Below, one piece after another: positions 1 through 8,350 of a DNA stretch of 64,000 nt (positions are counted from its first letter, which is position 1; each line of letters opens with the position of its first letter). This DNA comes from Tenacibaculum adriaticum (GTDB taxonomy: Bacteria; Bacteroidota; Bacteroidia; Flavobacteriales; Flavobacteriaceae). Under the pieces are notes generated by a model, which saw nothing but the letters and a program-made list of their open reading frames with translations, did no database searches and was not told the origin of the DNA. The DNA lies in assembly GCF_008124875.1 (NCBI RefSeq), contig NZ_VNIA01000003.1, positions 372,001-436,000 of the forward strand. Direction: 5' to 3'. The translations under genes were made by a program, and so were the position numbers.

Positions 1-2
1 TA

Positions 3-122
3 CATCTCATTAAAATTCTAAATGATAAGGGTTACGTACCATTAATAAAACCCTTAAAAAAACATCGTAATAATGATGTAAGATACGCAACAATACAGAT
101 CTTAAAGAAATTAAACAAATAG
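3..122 (+). CDS. C-terminal end of a HEAT-repeat-like protein (partial)
   Basis: An open frame enters from the left edge and ends at a TAG. The last 39 residues alternate short amphipathic helices (LIKILND, VPLIKPLKKH, VRYATIQILKKLNK). The stretch NNDVRYATIQILKKL resembles the second helix of a PBS-lyase/HEAT repeat, where a D-V-R motif precedes A...L..L. Only the tail is present, so the function cannot be given; HEAT proteins are usually protein-interaction scaffolds. It converges on the minus-strand serine hydrolase, 17 bases away, with no clear terminator between them. Confidence 0.5.
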   Translation, partial: HLIKILNDKGYVPLIKPLKKHRNNDVRYATIQILKKLNK

Positions 123-139
123 ACGATTAGAATTTAAGT

Positions 140-1441
140 TTAATTGTCTTCATCATCTTTATAATTTTCATCTAGAATAGGTTCTTCAATTTTATTGTTT
201 TTGGTGATCAAATCGTCAATCTTACTTGCTAAATACATATGTGCTCCAGCAGAATTCTTGTTCAAAACGTTGGTCATTAAACAAACAATGTATTTTGTGT
301 TATTAGGATGTTCAACAATAATTACAGAATTCATATAGTTAAAAACATTACCAGCATAATCTTTACAATTAGGATTTTTTTCTCGGTCACATTTATAAAA
401 ACTTCCCGATTTAAAATACACAGCAGCACTGTCTAACCTGGGCGATCTTGCATAACGAATTCTTCTATCCGTTAGATAAAGTAATCTTTTCATTTCTAAA
501 CTAGATTCTTTATCAATTATTTTTCCTTGTTCTAATTGAACTAAAAACTTCATTAATCCTTTAGGAGTTCCAATACTTCCACCTTTTCTACCAACGTGTC
601 TTCCAGCTGGTCTTGTAAACATGCCGCCTAAACGCCAATCATCTTCAGTAATTCCAATATCTCTTAAAGGTTGATTTACAACGGTGTTTGCTAAATTTGT
701 TAAGGAATCTCTAGGTGTTTCTTTAAAATAACTTTCAGCTTTTTCTTCTGTTAAAAAGAAATAATCTTGTTTAAAAGCAGCCATTAACATTGCTTCTCTA
801 TACATAACACTTGCAGCGCCATTATTACTAACAGAAACCATATGGTCTAACCATTCATACAAAGAAAACTCATCAGTTGCTCTTACTGTTCTTTTAACTA
901 ATCGGTCATTATCTATGTCATAAATAGGAATTGTATGATGATCCCCAGTTCCCCAATATCTAGAAGTAACTCTAATATTTTTCAAATAGGCAGCTCTTTC
1001 TTCCCAAGAATCTGGACATAATTTACTTAACTGATCCATTACAGCTAATAAGACAGCAATTTTACCAACACTTCCTGGTTGATAACCTACATTTTCTCGG
1101 AAAGCTGCATATTTTAAATTATCTGGATTTGTCATATCCATAACACTAATAGAATATGCTCCTGAAGGTAAAATTCGTTTTATTTTTCTTTCAAATTCAT
1201 CATCTTCTACTAATAAAGCCTGAACACTATCTTTTGATTTATTTAATAAGTTTAATCTAATATCTGCTAATTTTTTGTAAGCCCCAGCAGGAATTCTAGT
1301 GTATTTAACACTGTCTATTTGCATTTTTCTTAATTGATATAATCTAGCAATCCCAGTAGTTTTATACCCATCAATAGGGTATCTTATAAAACTTAAGGAA
1401 ATAGCAATACTAAATGCAATTAATATATATATCTTTTTCAT
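140..1441 (-). CDS. Serine hydrolase, class A beta-lactamase/penicillin-binding fold
   Basis: A 433-residue exported or membrane-anchored enzyme with an N-terminal hydrophobic segment (about residues 4-19). The three active-site motifs of the beta-lactamase/DD-peptidase superfamily are visible in order: SVGK at 124-127 (SxxK nucleophile), SNN at 205-207 (SxN) and KSG at 344-346 (KTG box). These imply acyl-serine chemistry, but spacing and flanking sequence do not match a classical resistance beta-lactamase, so a peptidoglycan or peptide hydrolase is as likely. The acidic C-terminal tail is probably flexible. Its start lies two bases after the stop of the upstream dikinase-like gene, so the two should be co-transcribed and possibly translationally coupled. 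Substrate unknown. Confidence 0.75.
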   Translation of the reverse strand: MKKIYILIAFSIAISLSFIRYPIDGYKTTGIARLYQLRKMQIDSVKYTRIPAGAYKKLADIRLNLLNKSKDSVQALLVEDDEFERKIKRILPSGAYSISVMDMTNPDNLKYAAFRENVGYQPGSVGKIAVLLAVMDQLSKLCPDSWEERAAYLKNIRVTSRYWGTGDHHTIPIYDIDNDRLVKRTVRATDEFSLYEWLDHMVSVSNNGAASVMYREAMLMAAFKQDYFFLTEEKAESYFKETPRDSLTNLANTVVNQPLRDIGITEDDWRLGGMFTRPAGRHVGRKGGSIGTPKGLMKFLVQLEQGKIIDKESSLEMKRLLYLTDRRIRYARSPRLDSAAVYFKSGSFYKCDREKNPNCKDYAGNVFNYMNSVIIVEHPNNTKYIVCLMTNVLNKNSAGAHMYLASKIDDLITKNNKIEEPILDENYKDDEDN

Positions 1442-1443
1442 AG

Positions 1444-4344
1444 TTATATTTTTTGTGATAATTCAATAGTTTTGTTTGTGTCGATTTTTGGAGAAATAGA
1501 ATTTAAATAATCAGAACTTTTGGCTTGTTTATTTTCTACAAAAGGTCTGATTTGAAACAACCATAATTTGTTGTTTTTAAATCCGAATTCTACATCATAC
1601 GCTTGATTGTTAGAATATTCACTTTTTATTTTTTTTCTTATTTCTGAGGCTAATTTTCTAATATCTTGAATGTTATAATCGTTTAAAATTGGCTTGTTAA
1701 AAGAGGTTGTGTAGCTTTTTGTTCCACCAGAAGTTGGTAGACGAATATAATCTGGCTGTCTTGCAGGAGCTAAAAGAATATTAGAATTTGGGGTAATTAA
1801 TCGTGTTTCGGCAGATTGACCATCAACAGCACCACCAGCACCACGGCTAAAAGCTACGGTTAAATCACTTTCATTTCCTGCATTAATTCCTTTGGTAATC
1901 ATTACACCAGAATAATCAACATCTACACTTGGAATAATTAAAATTGAAGGATATACATTTTCTGGATTTAGTAAATACTTTTGACGCCATTTAAAACTTC
2001 GTTCTGTATAAGCAGAAGCCCAAACTCGTTTAATGCCTTCTATAATTTTTTGCTCTTCTAAAATATTGAATAATGTTAAATTTAATCCTGCGCCGGTAAA
2101 TTCTTTTAAATCTTCCATGTTTGTATCACTTCTTAAAAAGACAGGAATATATCCAATAGAATTCCCAAAAACAGATTTAAAATTACTTCTCAAATCATTA
2201 ATAAAATCATCATTTAGAGAGATGTTTAAAATTGCCTTATGTAATTTTTCGAGAGATTTTAATTGATATTCTTCAATTTCATTTTCTGTCCCCCCTTTGT
2301 TTTTTAAGATTTTTGCTTTTGCAAAAGTATCGTTCAAATATTGCCAATAAGATTTGTTTTCATTTGGCATTTCTTTATTCATGTGCATTTTAAAGATTCC
2401 AAAAGGAATAATTAAACCTTCTACAACTTGCTTTGGAAATAGTTTTTTTAATTCCCCTAAATTGGCTGCTTTTGGTCCACAAAGTTTCCCAGAATCATTC
2501 GCATCAACATCTTTCATATTAACGACCTTAGTTACATCTAATCGAATTTGATTTACAGGAACTTCAATCATGTTGTTGCTTCTTTCTCTTTTGCTAAACA
2601 AATTTTTCTCTTCAGAAGTCATTGAAAGCTCCGATTTCAAAATTACATTCCCTTTGTTTGAAACGGCATAAAACACTTTTTGACCATTAAATTTTGATAA
2701 TGATTTTAAATTTTCATTAGATAAAGCTGCATTAGGGATTCCTAAATTTCTAGCTAAAAGTTGTACGTGAGAAACCAAATTCCCTTCCGAAACTGTCATA
2801 ATTCCAGCAACAGGTTTTAAATCTGATGGAGGTTTTTGAAAAATATAAATCTTATTTGTATTTACTTCAATATCATTAGGATTTCCATCAACAACTACCA
2901 ATTCTCCATAAGCAAAACCAGGATTCAAACCTCTAATTGAACTCTGATTATTAATAGACATTACGTCGTTATTAATATTTGAAATATTTGCTACGTAAGT
3001 TCCTAATTTACTTACCGTTTCTCCTAGGCTTAATGCAACACTGTTTCGTACTCGATCATCAATAAAACCATAAGAAATTGGTTCAAAAGTTACATAGTTA
3101 TTTACATTTTCTTGGTAATTCGCTTTGATGAGAGAAGCGCTCCATTCTACCATACTTCTTGCTGTTGATAGAACGGAATTTAAGTTTTTAATAGTAATCT
3201 CTTCTTTACTTAATGTTTCATCAAAAATCTTTTTTACAGTGTTATATTCCCAAATTTCTAATAATCCAGTTCCAACAGTTGCACAAGTTAAAACATCAAT
3301 TTTGTTAATGCTTTCATGCAAAGTTTCTGTTTTCCAGTTTTGAGATTCTATCAATAAAATATTTTCTAATTCATTACTTAAATCCAATAATTTTAAACGG
3401 TCTTTTCCACTTTTAAAGGATAAAATGTTATAACGAATGTTTGTTAAAATACTTGAAGTTTTTTCTACCAATTCACTTGGAGAAATATTTTTTTCATCTT
3501 GTTTTAGAAAATCATTAATCTCTTGTAAAGAATTATTTTGATTATTAATTTCTAGTAATTGCTTTTTTATTTTAGCAAAATTTAAAGGAGCATAAAATTT
3601 CTCCATAGTTGCGACCAATTCGTTGAGGTCTTTTTTGTTTTTAGAAGTTATTTTTGTTGCTTCCTCTTTAATAAAATTTTTGACCAAAGAAATATCTGAA
3701 TGTTGTGGATTTCCATGGATTTTAATTCTAATATCCATAAAACTCGGAATTTCGTCCGCTAAAATCTTAGATTGACTTCGCATTAATTGGGCAACATTAC
3801 TATCTCCATTATGGGGAATATCTTTAATGGCTTGACGAATTAAATAATAATTAGTTTCCAATAAATTATTGTTATTAAGAACATCTTCAAAAAAAGTTTT
3901 TCCCCAAGCTTCTTCGTCTTCAGATTGTATTGCACCTCTGTAATATTGTCCTTTTCTTAAAATCCAACCATCATCTATACTCCCTAAATATTTACCTATT
4001 TGGTATTGTTTTAATCGACTAAAGTTATTTGTCTTATCCAAAAAATCTTTATGAGAAACAGCCGCTAAAATTTCACCAAAAAATAAATGGTTACTCTCTC
4101 TTAAGTTTAAAGCTGATTCCTTAAAACTTGCGTGTTGAATTCCACCACCAATACTGTCAGGACAAGGGTCACGTGGAGCTCTTTCGGTATTATCTTTACA
4201 ATACCATTTTATACTCTTATAGGGACCACGCAGATCGTTTTTGTATTGTTTTATTAAATTAACAATTTGATTTGTCGATTGTTCTTGTGCTTCAAGAAAA
4301 GAGCAAGAAATAAATAAAATTAATAATAGTATCTTTTTATGCAT
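1444..4344 (-). CDS. Secreted PEP/pyruvate-binding (PEP-synthase/dikinase-like) protein
   Basis: 966 residues with a cleavable signal peptide (about 1-19, ending ...LEAQ). Residues about 20-460 are helical and unrecognised. A PEP-utilising mobile (phosphohistidine) domain follows at about 480-560, with the motif SEGNLVSHVQLLAR and candidate phospho-histidine H526. Residues about 610-945 resemble the PPDK/PEP-synthase ATP-binding domain (RSDTNMEDL, then the closing QIRPF). The order phosphohistidine domain before ATP domain is that of plant glucan water dikinases rather than PpsA. An export signal is odd, because the family uses cytoplasmic ATP or PEP. First gene of an operon with the serine hydrolase. 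Function unknown; the family call is solid, the chemistry is inference. Confidence 0.7.
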   Translation of the reverse strand: MHKKILLLILFISCSFLEAQEQSTNQIVNLIKQYKNDLRGPYKSIKWYCKDNTERAPRDPCPDSIGGGIQHASFKESALNLRESNHLFFGEILAAVSHKDFLDKTNNFSRLKQYQIGKYLGSIDDGWILRKGQYYRGAIQSEDEEAWGKTFFEDVLNNNNLLETNYYLIRQAIKDIPHNGDSNVAQLMRSQSKILADEIPSFMDIRIKIHGNPQHSDISLVKNFIKEEATKITSKNKKDLNELVATMEKFYAPLNFAKIKKQLLEINNQNNSLQEINDFLKQDEKNISPSELVEKTSSILTNIRYNILSFKSGKDRLKLLDLSNELENILLIESQNWKTETLHESINKIDVLTCATVGTGLLEIWEYNTVKKIFDETLSKEEITIKNLNSVLSTARSMVEWSASLIKANYQENVNNYVTFEPISYGFIDDRVRNSVALSLGETVSKLGTYVANISNINNDVMSINNQSSIRGLNPGFAYGELVVVDGNPNDIEVNTNKIYIFQKPPSDLKPVAGIMTVSEGNLVSHVQLLARNLGIPNAALSNENLKSLSKFNGQKVFYAVSNKGNVILKSELSMTSEEKNLFSKRERSNNMIEVPVNQIRLDVTKVVNMKDVDANDSGKLCGPKAANLGELKKLFPKQVVEGLIIPFGIFKMHMNKEMPNENKSYWQYLNDTFAKAKILKNKGGTENEIEEYQLKSLEKLHKAILNISLNDDFINDLRSNFKSVFGNSIGYIPVFLRSDTNMEDLKEFTGAGLNLTLFNILEEQKIIEGIKRVWASAYTERSFKWRQKYLLNPENVYPSILIIPSVDVDYSGVMITKGINAGNESDLTVAFSRGAGGAVDGQSAETRLITPNSNILLAPARQPDYIRLPTSGGTKSYTTSFNKPILNDYNIQDIRKLASEIRKKIKSEYSNNQAYDVEFGFKNNKLWLFQIRPFVENKQAKSSDYLNSISPKIDTNKTIELSQKI

Positions 4345-4979
4345 TTTAATTTTGTGTTATGATTTTTATCCTTTTTAATAGCTTAGTAATAAATATGTAA
4401 ATCCAAGTAAATTAGTTGTTATTATATGTTTAAATAACATAAACTTAAACAGATCTCAGAAGAGATAAATATATCAATTCCAACATCCATAAATAAGGTG
4501 ATTCCTGAAATCTATCATATTATTTTTTCATAAATCGTTTAAAATTAGTTTAAGCAAATTTTAGTATGTTACAAAGATGCGTTAACAGTTAATTTTTTCT
4601 TAACTCATTTAATATTATTTTTTGTCTTTATACTTGTTTAAATTAAGTATTTAATTTTTTATTGAGGGATGATAATATTTTACATTTAAATTTTCATACT
4701 CATCTGCTTGTGTCTTACAACAAGACTGAAATTTCATATTCCAAGATTTGAATTTATATTGAATAATAAAATTCTTGTTTATTTTTTATAAAATTCTCAT
4801 TTTCTAATCATATAAATAGATTTTCCAAGTCATTTTGCAACAAATGTTTCAACCTTCGCTGCATTCGTTTTACTTCTGATTCTTGATTAAAAGTAGATTT
4901 ACCATGTGCATTTAAGCAAAAATTCAAACAGCTTTTATTCGCTACAACCAAAATTTAAATTAACTAATTTATTACACCT
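4345..4979. other. 635-bp intergenic region between divergent transcription units
   Basis: This must carry the promoters for the leftward dikinase-like operon and the rightward GH3 gene. No convincing TTG-N17-23-TAnnTTTG promoter was found. Minus-strand 4808-4950 reads open for about 45 codons (including QESEVKRMQRRLKHLL) and is less AT-rich than its surroundings. It may be a gene relic, but no family was recognised. Confidence 0.5.
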
Positions 4980-7217
4980 ATGAAGCTTTTTTTTTACAAG
5001 ACTTACTTAGTATTAATTCTTCTTTTATGCTTTTTCGCAATTCAAACAAGTGTTTCTCAAATTAAAACTGATAATCAAAATCCAACAGTCTTCATACAAA
5101 ATATTACCCCTGAAAAGATAGAGGATAATATTGAAAAAATTTTAAAAAATCTAACCTTAGAAGAAAAAGTGGCTATGTGTCATGCCCAATCAAAGTTTAG
5201 TACTAAAGGGGTTCCTCGGTTGGGTATTCCAGAAATATGGATGTCGGATGGACCACACGGAGTGAGAGCGGAAATTAGTTGGGATTCTTGGGACTATGCG
5301 GGGTGGACAAACGATTCTATTACAGCTTTTCCAGCCTTAACTTGTTTAGCAGCTTCATTTAACCCAGAATTGTCTAGCCAATATGGATTTAGTCTTGGAG
5401 AAGAAGCTCGTTATAGAAAAAAAGATGTTCTACTAGGTCCAGGAGTAAATATTTATAGAACACCAATGAATGGTAGAAATTTTGAATATATGGGGGAAGA
5501 TCCGTTTTTAGCATCAACTATGGTAGTACCTTATATTAAAGGTATTCAAAAAAATGGAGTAGCCGCTTGTGTAAAGCACTTTGTATTAAATAATCAAGAA
5601 CATTGGAGAGATATTATAAATGTTGAAATAAGTGATAGAGCTTTATATGAAATTTATTTACCAGCATTCAAAGCGGCAGTAAAAGAAGCCGGTGTTTGGT
5701 CCCTCATGGGATCCTATAATAAAGTCCGAGGTCAATACGCTTGTCATAATGAGATGTTAAATAAAATTTTAAAAACGGATTGGGGTTTTGATGGTGTAGT
5801 TATAAGTGATTGGAGTGGAGCCCATACAACAAGAGAGTCTGCGCTGTATGGATTAGATCTAGAAATGGGTACTGGAACTGATGGTTTAGGTACAACAACA
5901 GAAAATCATTACCAGTATTACTATTTAGCAAATCCTTTTTTAGAAGCTCTAAAAAAAAGTGAAATATCCGAATCGGTTGTTGATGATAAAGTTCGCAGAA
6001 TTTTACGATTAATGTATCGAACAAACATGAATCCTAATCGTCCTTTTGGAAGAATGAATAACAGAGAACACCATGATGTGGCTCGTAAAATTGGTGTAGA
6101 AGGGATTGTTTTACTGAAAAACGAAAACAACTTTTTTCCCATAAAAGATGAAAAAAATATAACAATTGCAATCATAGGTGAAAACGCTACAAGATCGATG
6201 ACTGCTGGAGGCGGATCTTCAGAATTAAAACCAAAATTCGAAGTATCTCCATTAGAAGGTTTAAAGCAACGATATAAAAATGCAACCCTAATCCATACCA
6301 TGGGATATGAATCTGGTCCTTCTGCTTATGACAAAGTTATTTCAGGAAAACTAAACGCCGATTCTTTAAAAGTAAAAGCAGTAGAATTTGCCAAAAAAGC
6401 AGACATCGTTTTGTTTGTGGGTGGACTAACGAAAAGTCATCACCAAGACTCTGAAGGTGATGATAGACTGCAATATGAATTACCTTTTGGACAAGTAGAG
6501 TTACTATCTGAAATACAAAAAGTAAACAAAAATATAGGAATGCTTCTAGTAACAGGTAACGCTGTAGATATGTCTTGGTCTGGTAAAGTAAAAGGCATAC
6601 TACAAACATGGTACTTAGGTAGTATCGCAGGACATGCCATTGCAGATGTTGTAAGTGGAGATGTAAACCCCTCGGGGAAATTGCCATTTTCATTTCCAAA
6701 AAAATTAGAAGATAACGCAGCACATTCATTCGGAAAATTATCCTATCCAGGAGATGGTGTAAATCAATATTATAAAGAAGATATTTTTGTAGGGTACAGA
6801 TGGCATGATACTAAAAAAATAGCAGCTCAATACGCTTTTGGGTATGGATTATCATATACAAATTTTAGCTTGTCAAATATTAAAACTGATAAAAATTATT
6901 ATTCTGAAAATGATTTAATTACAATTTCTTGTGACGTAAATAACACTGGTAGTATAGATGGAGCAGAAGTTGTGCAGGTTTATGTAGGAAAACCCAAATC
7001 TAAAGTAAAAAGGGCTTTAAAAGAATTAAAGGGTTTTAAGAAAGTACATGTAAACAAAGAACAAAGTTCTAGTGTTAGCATTAAAATTCCAGTAAGTTCT
7101 TTAACATTTTATGATGAAACCATTTCGGATTGGAACCTAGAAAAAGGCGAATATATAGTTTACGTAGGAAATACTTCAAATAATATTTCTAAAAAAATAA
7201 ATATAACAATTGATTAA
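4980..7217 (+). CDS. Glycoside hydrolase family 3 beta-glucosidase
   Basis: 745 residues with a signal peptide (about 1-27). The GH3 (alpha/beta)8 N-domain carries the substrate-pocket motifs MSDGPHGVR, the KHF...N segment and the nucleophile motif VISDW with D277. The alpha/beta sandwich domain follows, then a C-terminal fibronectin-III-like domain (about 660-745), a usual layout for exo-acting beta-glucosidases. It should remove terminal beta-linked glucose (possibly xylose) from oligosaccharides in the periplasm. It opens the rightward part of the PUL and is followed by a terminator and then the lactonase/GH3/gluconate operon. Linkage specificity cannot be read from the sequence; the GH30 neighbour suggests beta-1,6 or beta-1,3/1,6-glucan fragments. 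Confidence 0.9.
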   Translation: MKLFFYKTYLVLILLLCFFAIQTSVSQIKTDNQNPTVFIQNITPEKIEDNIEKILKNLTLEEKVAMCHAQSKFSTKGVPRLGIPEIWMSDGPHGVRAEISWDSWDYAGWTNDSITAFPALTCLAASFNPELSSQYGFSLGEEARYRKKDVLLGPGVNIYRTPMNGRNFEYMGEDPFLASTMVVPYIKGIQKNGVAACVKHFVLNNQEHWRDIINVEISDRALYEIYLPAFKAAVKEAGVWSLMGSYNKVRGQYACHNEMLNKILKTDWGFDGVVISDWSGAHTTRESALYGLDLEMGTGTDGLGTTTENHYQYYYLANPFLEALKKSEISESVVDDKVRRILRLMYRTNMNPNRPFGRMNNREHHDVARKIGVEGIVLLKNENNFFPIKDEKNITIAIIGENATRSMTAGGGSSELKPKFEVSPLEGLKQRYKNATLIHTMGYESGPSAYDKVISGKLNADSLKVKAVEFAKKADIVLFVGGLTKSHHQDSEGDDRLQYELPFGQVELLSEIQKVNKNIGMLLVTGNAVDMSWSGKVKGILQTWYLGSIAGHAIADVVSGDVNPSGKLPFSFPKKLEDNAAHSFGKLSYPGDGVNQYYKEDIFVGYRWHDTKKIAAQYAFGYGLSYTNFSLSNIKTDKNYYSENDLITISCDVNNTGSIDGAEVVQVYVGKPKSKVKRALKELKGFKKVHVNKEQSSSVSIKIPVSSLTFYDETISDWNLEKGEYIVYVGNTSNNISKKINITID

Positions 7218-7230
7218 TAGCTTTTTTCAT

Positions 7231-7265
7231 AAACAGCATAAACGATAATATTTATGCTGTTTTTT
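7231..7265 (+). terminator. Intrinsic terminator after the first GH3 gene
   Basis: Inverted repeat AACAGCATAAA / TTTATGCTGTT (arms about 7232-7242 and 7251-7261) with an 8-base loop and a following T-run, 14 bases after the GH3 stop codon. It separates this gene from the downstream operon. Confidence 0.75.
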
Positions 7266-7371
7266 GATGAATTAATCTAAAATAAATTTGATAAAGCAAA
7301 AGCGGATCAAGCTAAATTATTTTAATACTATAAGTTGATCTGTAAACTTAAAAATAATCATTTAATACATT

Positions 7372-8349
7372 ATGAAACATACGCATTTAATAATAATTCT
7401 ATTAATTTTTACTTCTTGTACTATTAAGAAAAAAAATGAATCAACTAAAAATAATTCATTTAATCAAGTAGCAGAATTAGAGTATCAAATTGAAGCAGAA
7501 TTAGGGGAAGGCGCATTTTGGAATTATAAAACCCAAGAATTACTTTGGATAGACATTGAAGGAAAAAAATTGCATGCATACAGCCCAAAAACTAAAAGAG
7601 ATAAAACATTGTCAATGCCATCAAGGCCAGGAACAGTAGTTCCTGTGAACGATAGCGAAATGATGGTCGCTTTAGAAGATGGTATTCATTCGGTCAATTT
7701 AAAAACTGGAGTTCATAAACTTTTTTCTGACATGTCAGCAGATTTACTAGGAAGTAGATTAAACGATGGTAAATGTGACCCTAATGGACGCCTTTGGGTA
7801 GGGTCAATGCATATGGAACAATTAGCAAATAAAGCGAAACTATTTATGGTTAATGCTTCTGGTAGCTACACTACAAAAATTGATAGTGTTACCATTTCAA
7901 ATGGTATCGTTTGGACTTCAGACAAAAAGACTATGTATTATATAGATACACCTATTTCTCAAATTAAAGCCTACGATTATAACAATGAAACAGGTTCTAT
8001 TTCTAATGAAAAGGTAGCTGTACAAATACCAGAAACGTTAGGGTATCCAGATGGAATGACTATAGATGAAGAAGACATGCTTTGGGTGGGTATGTGGAAT
8101 GGAAATACAGTAATTCGGTTTAATCCAATTACAGGAAAAGTAGATAGAAAAATAGAAGTCCCTGCGCATAATATAAGTTCTTGTGCATTTGGTGGTGAAA
8201 ATTTTGATACACTTTATATTACTACGGCAAGAGTTGATATGACTGATGATGAGTTAAAAAAATATCCGCTTTCAGGTTCAATCTTTAAAGTTATTCCAGG
8301 GGTAAAAGGAGTAAAAAGCACATTTTTTAAACAAAAAAATAATCTATAG
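7372..8349 (+). CDS. SMP-30/gluconolactonase-family lipoprotein
   Basis: 325 residues with a lipoprotein signal (FTSC, lipidated Cys16), so it is probably on the outer membrane or in the periplasm. The fold is a six-bladed SMP-30/gluconolaconase/LRE propeller. Conserved metal-site residues are visible: E46 in LGEGAFW, N131 in RLNDGKCDP, N177 in ISNGIVW and D227 in YPDGMTID. Members hydrolyse sugar lactones to aldonic acids, typically D-glucono-1,5-lactone to gluconate. The downstream gntK, gnd and gluconate permease genes strongly support gluconolactone as substrate. One base separates it from the next GH3 gene, so it starts the operon. No lactone-forming dehydrogenase is seen in the window. 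Confidence 0.85.
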   Translation: MKHTHLIIILLIFTSCTIKKKNESTKNNSFNQVAELEYQIEAELGEGAFWNYKTQELLWIDIEGKKLHAYSPKTKRDKTLSMPSRPGTVVPVNDSEMMVALEDGIHSVNLKTGVHKLFSDMSADLLGSRLNDGKCDPNGRLWVGSMHMEQLANKAKLFMVNASGSYTTKIDSVTISNGIVWTSDKKTMYYIDTPISQIKAYDYNNETGSISNEKVAVQIPETLGYPDGMTIDEEDMLWVGMWNGNTVIRFNPITGKVDRKIEVPAHNISSCAFGGENFDTLYITTARVDMTDDELKKYPLSGSIFKVIPGVKGVKSTFFKQKNNL

Positions 8350-8350
8350 T

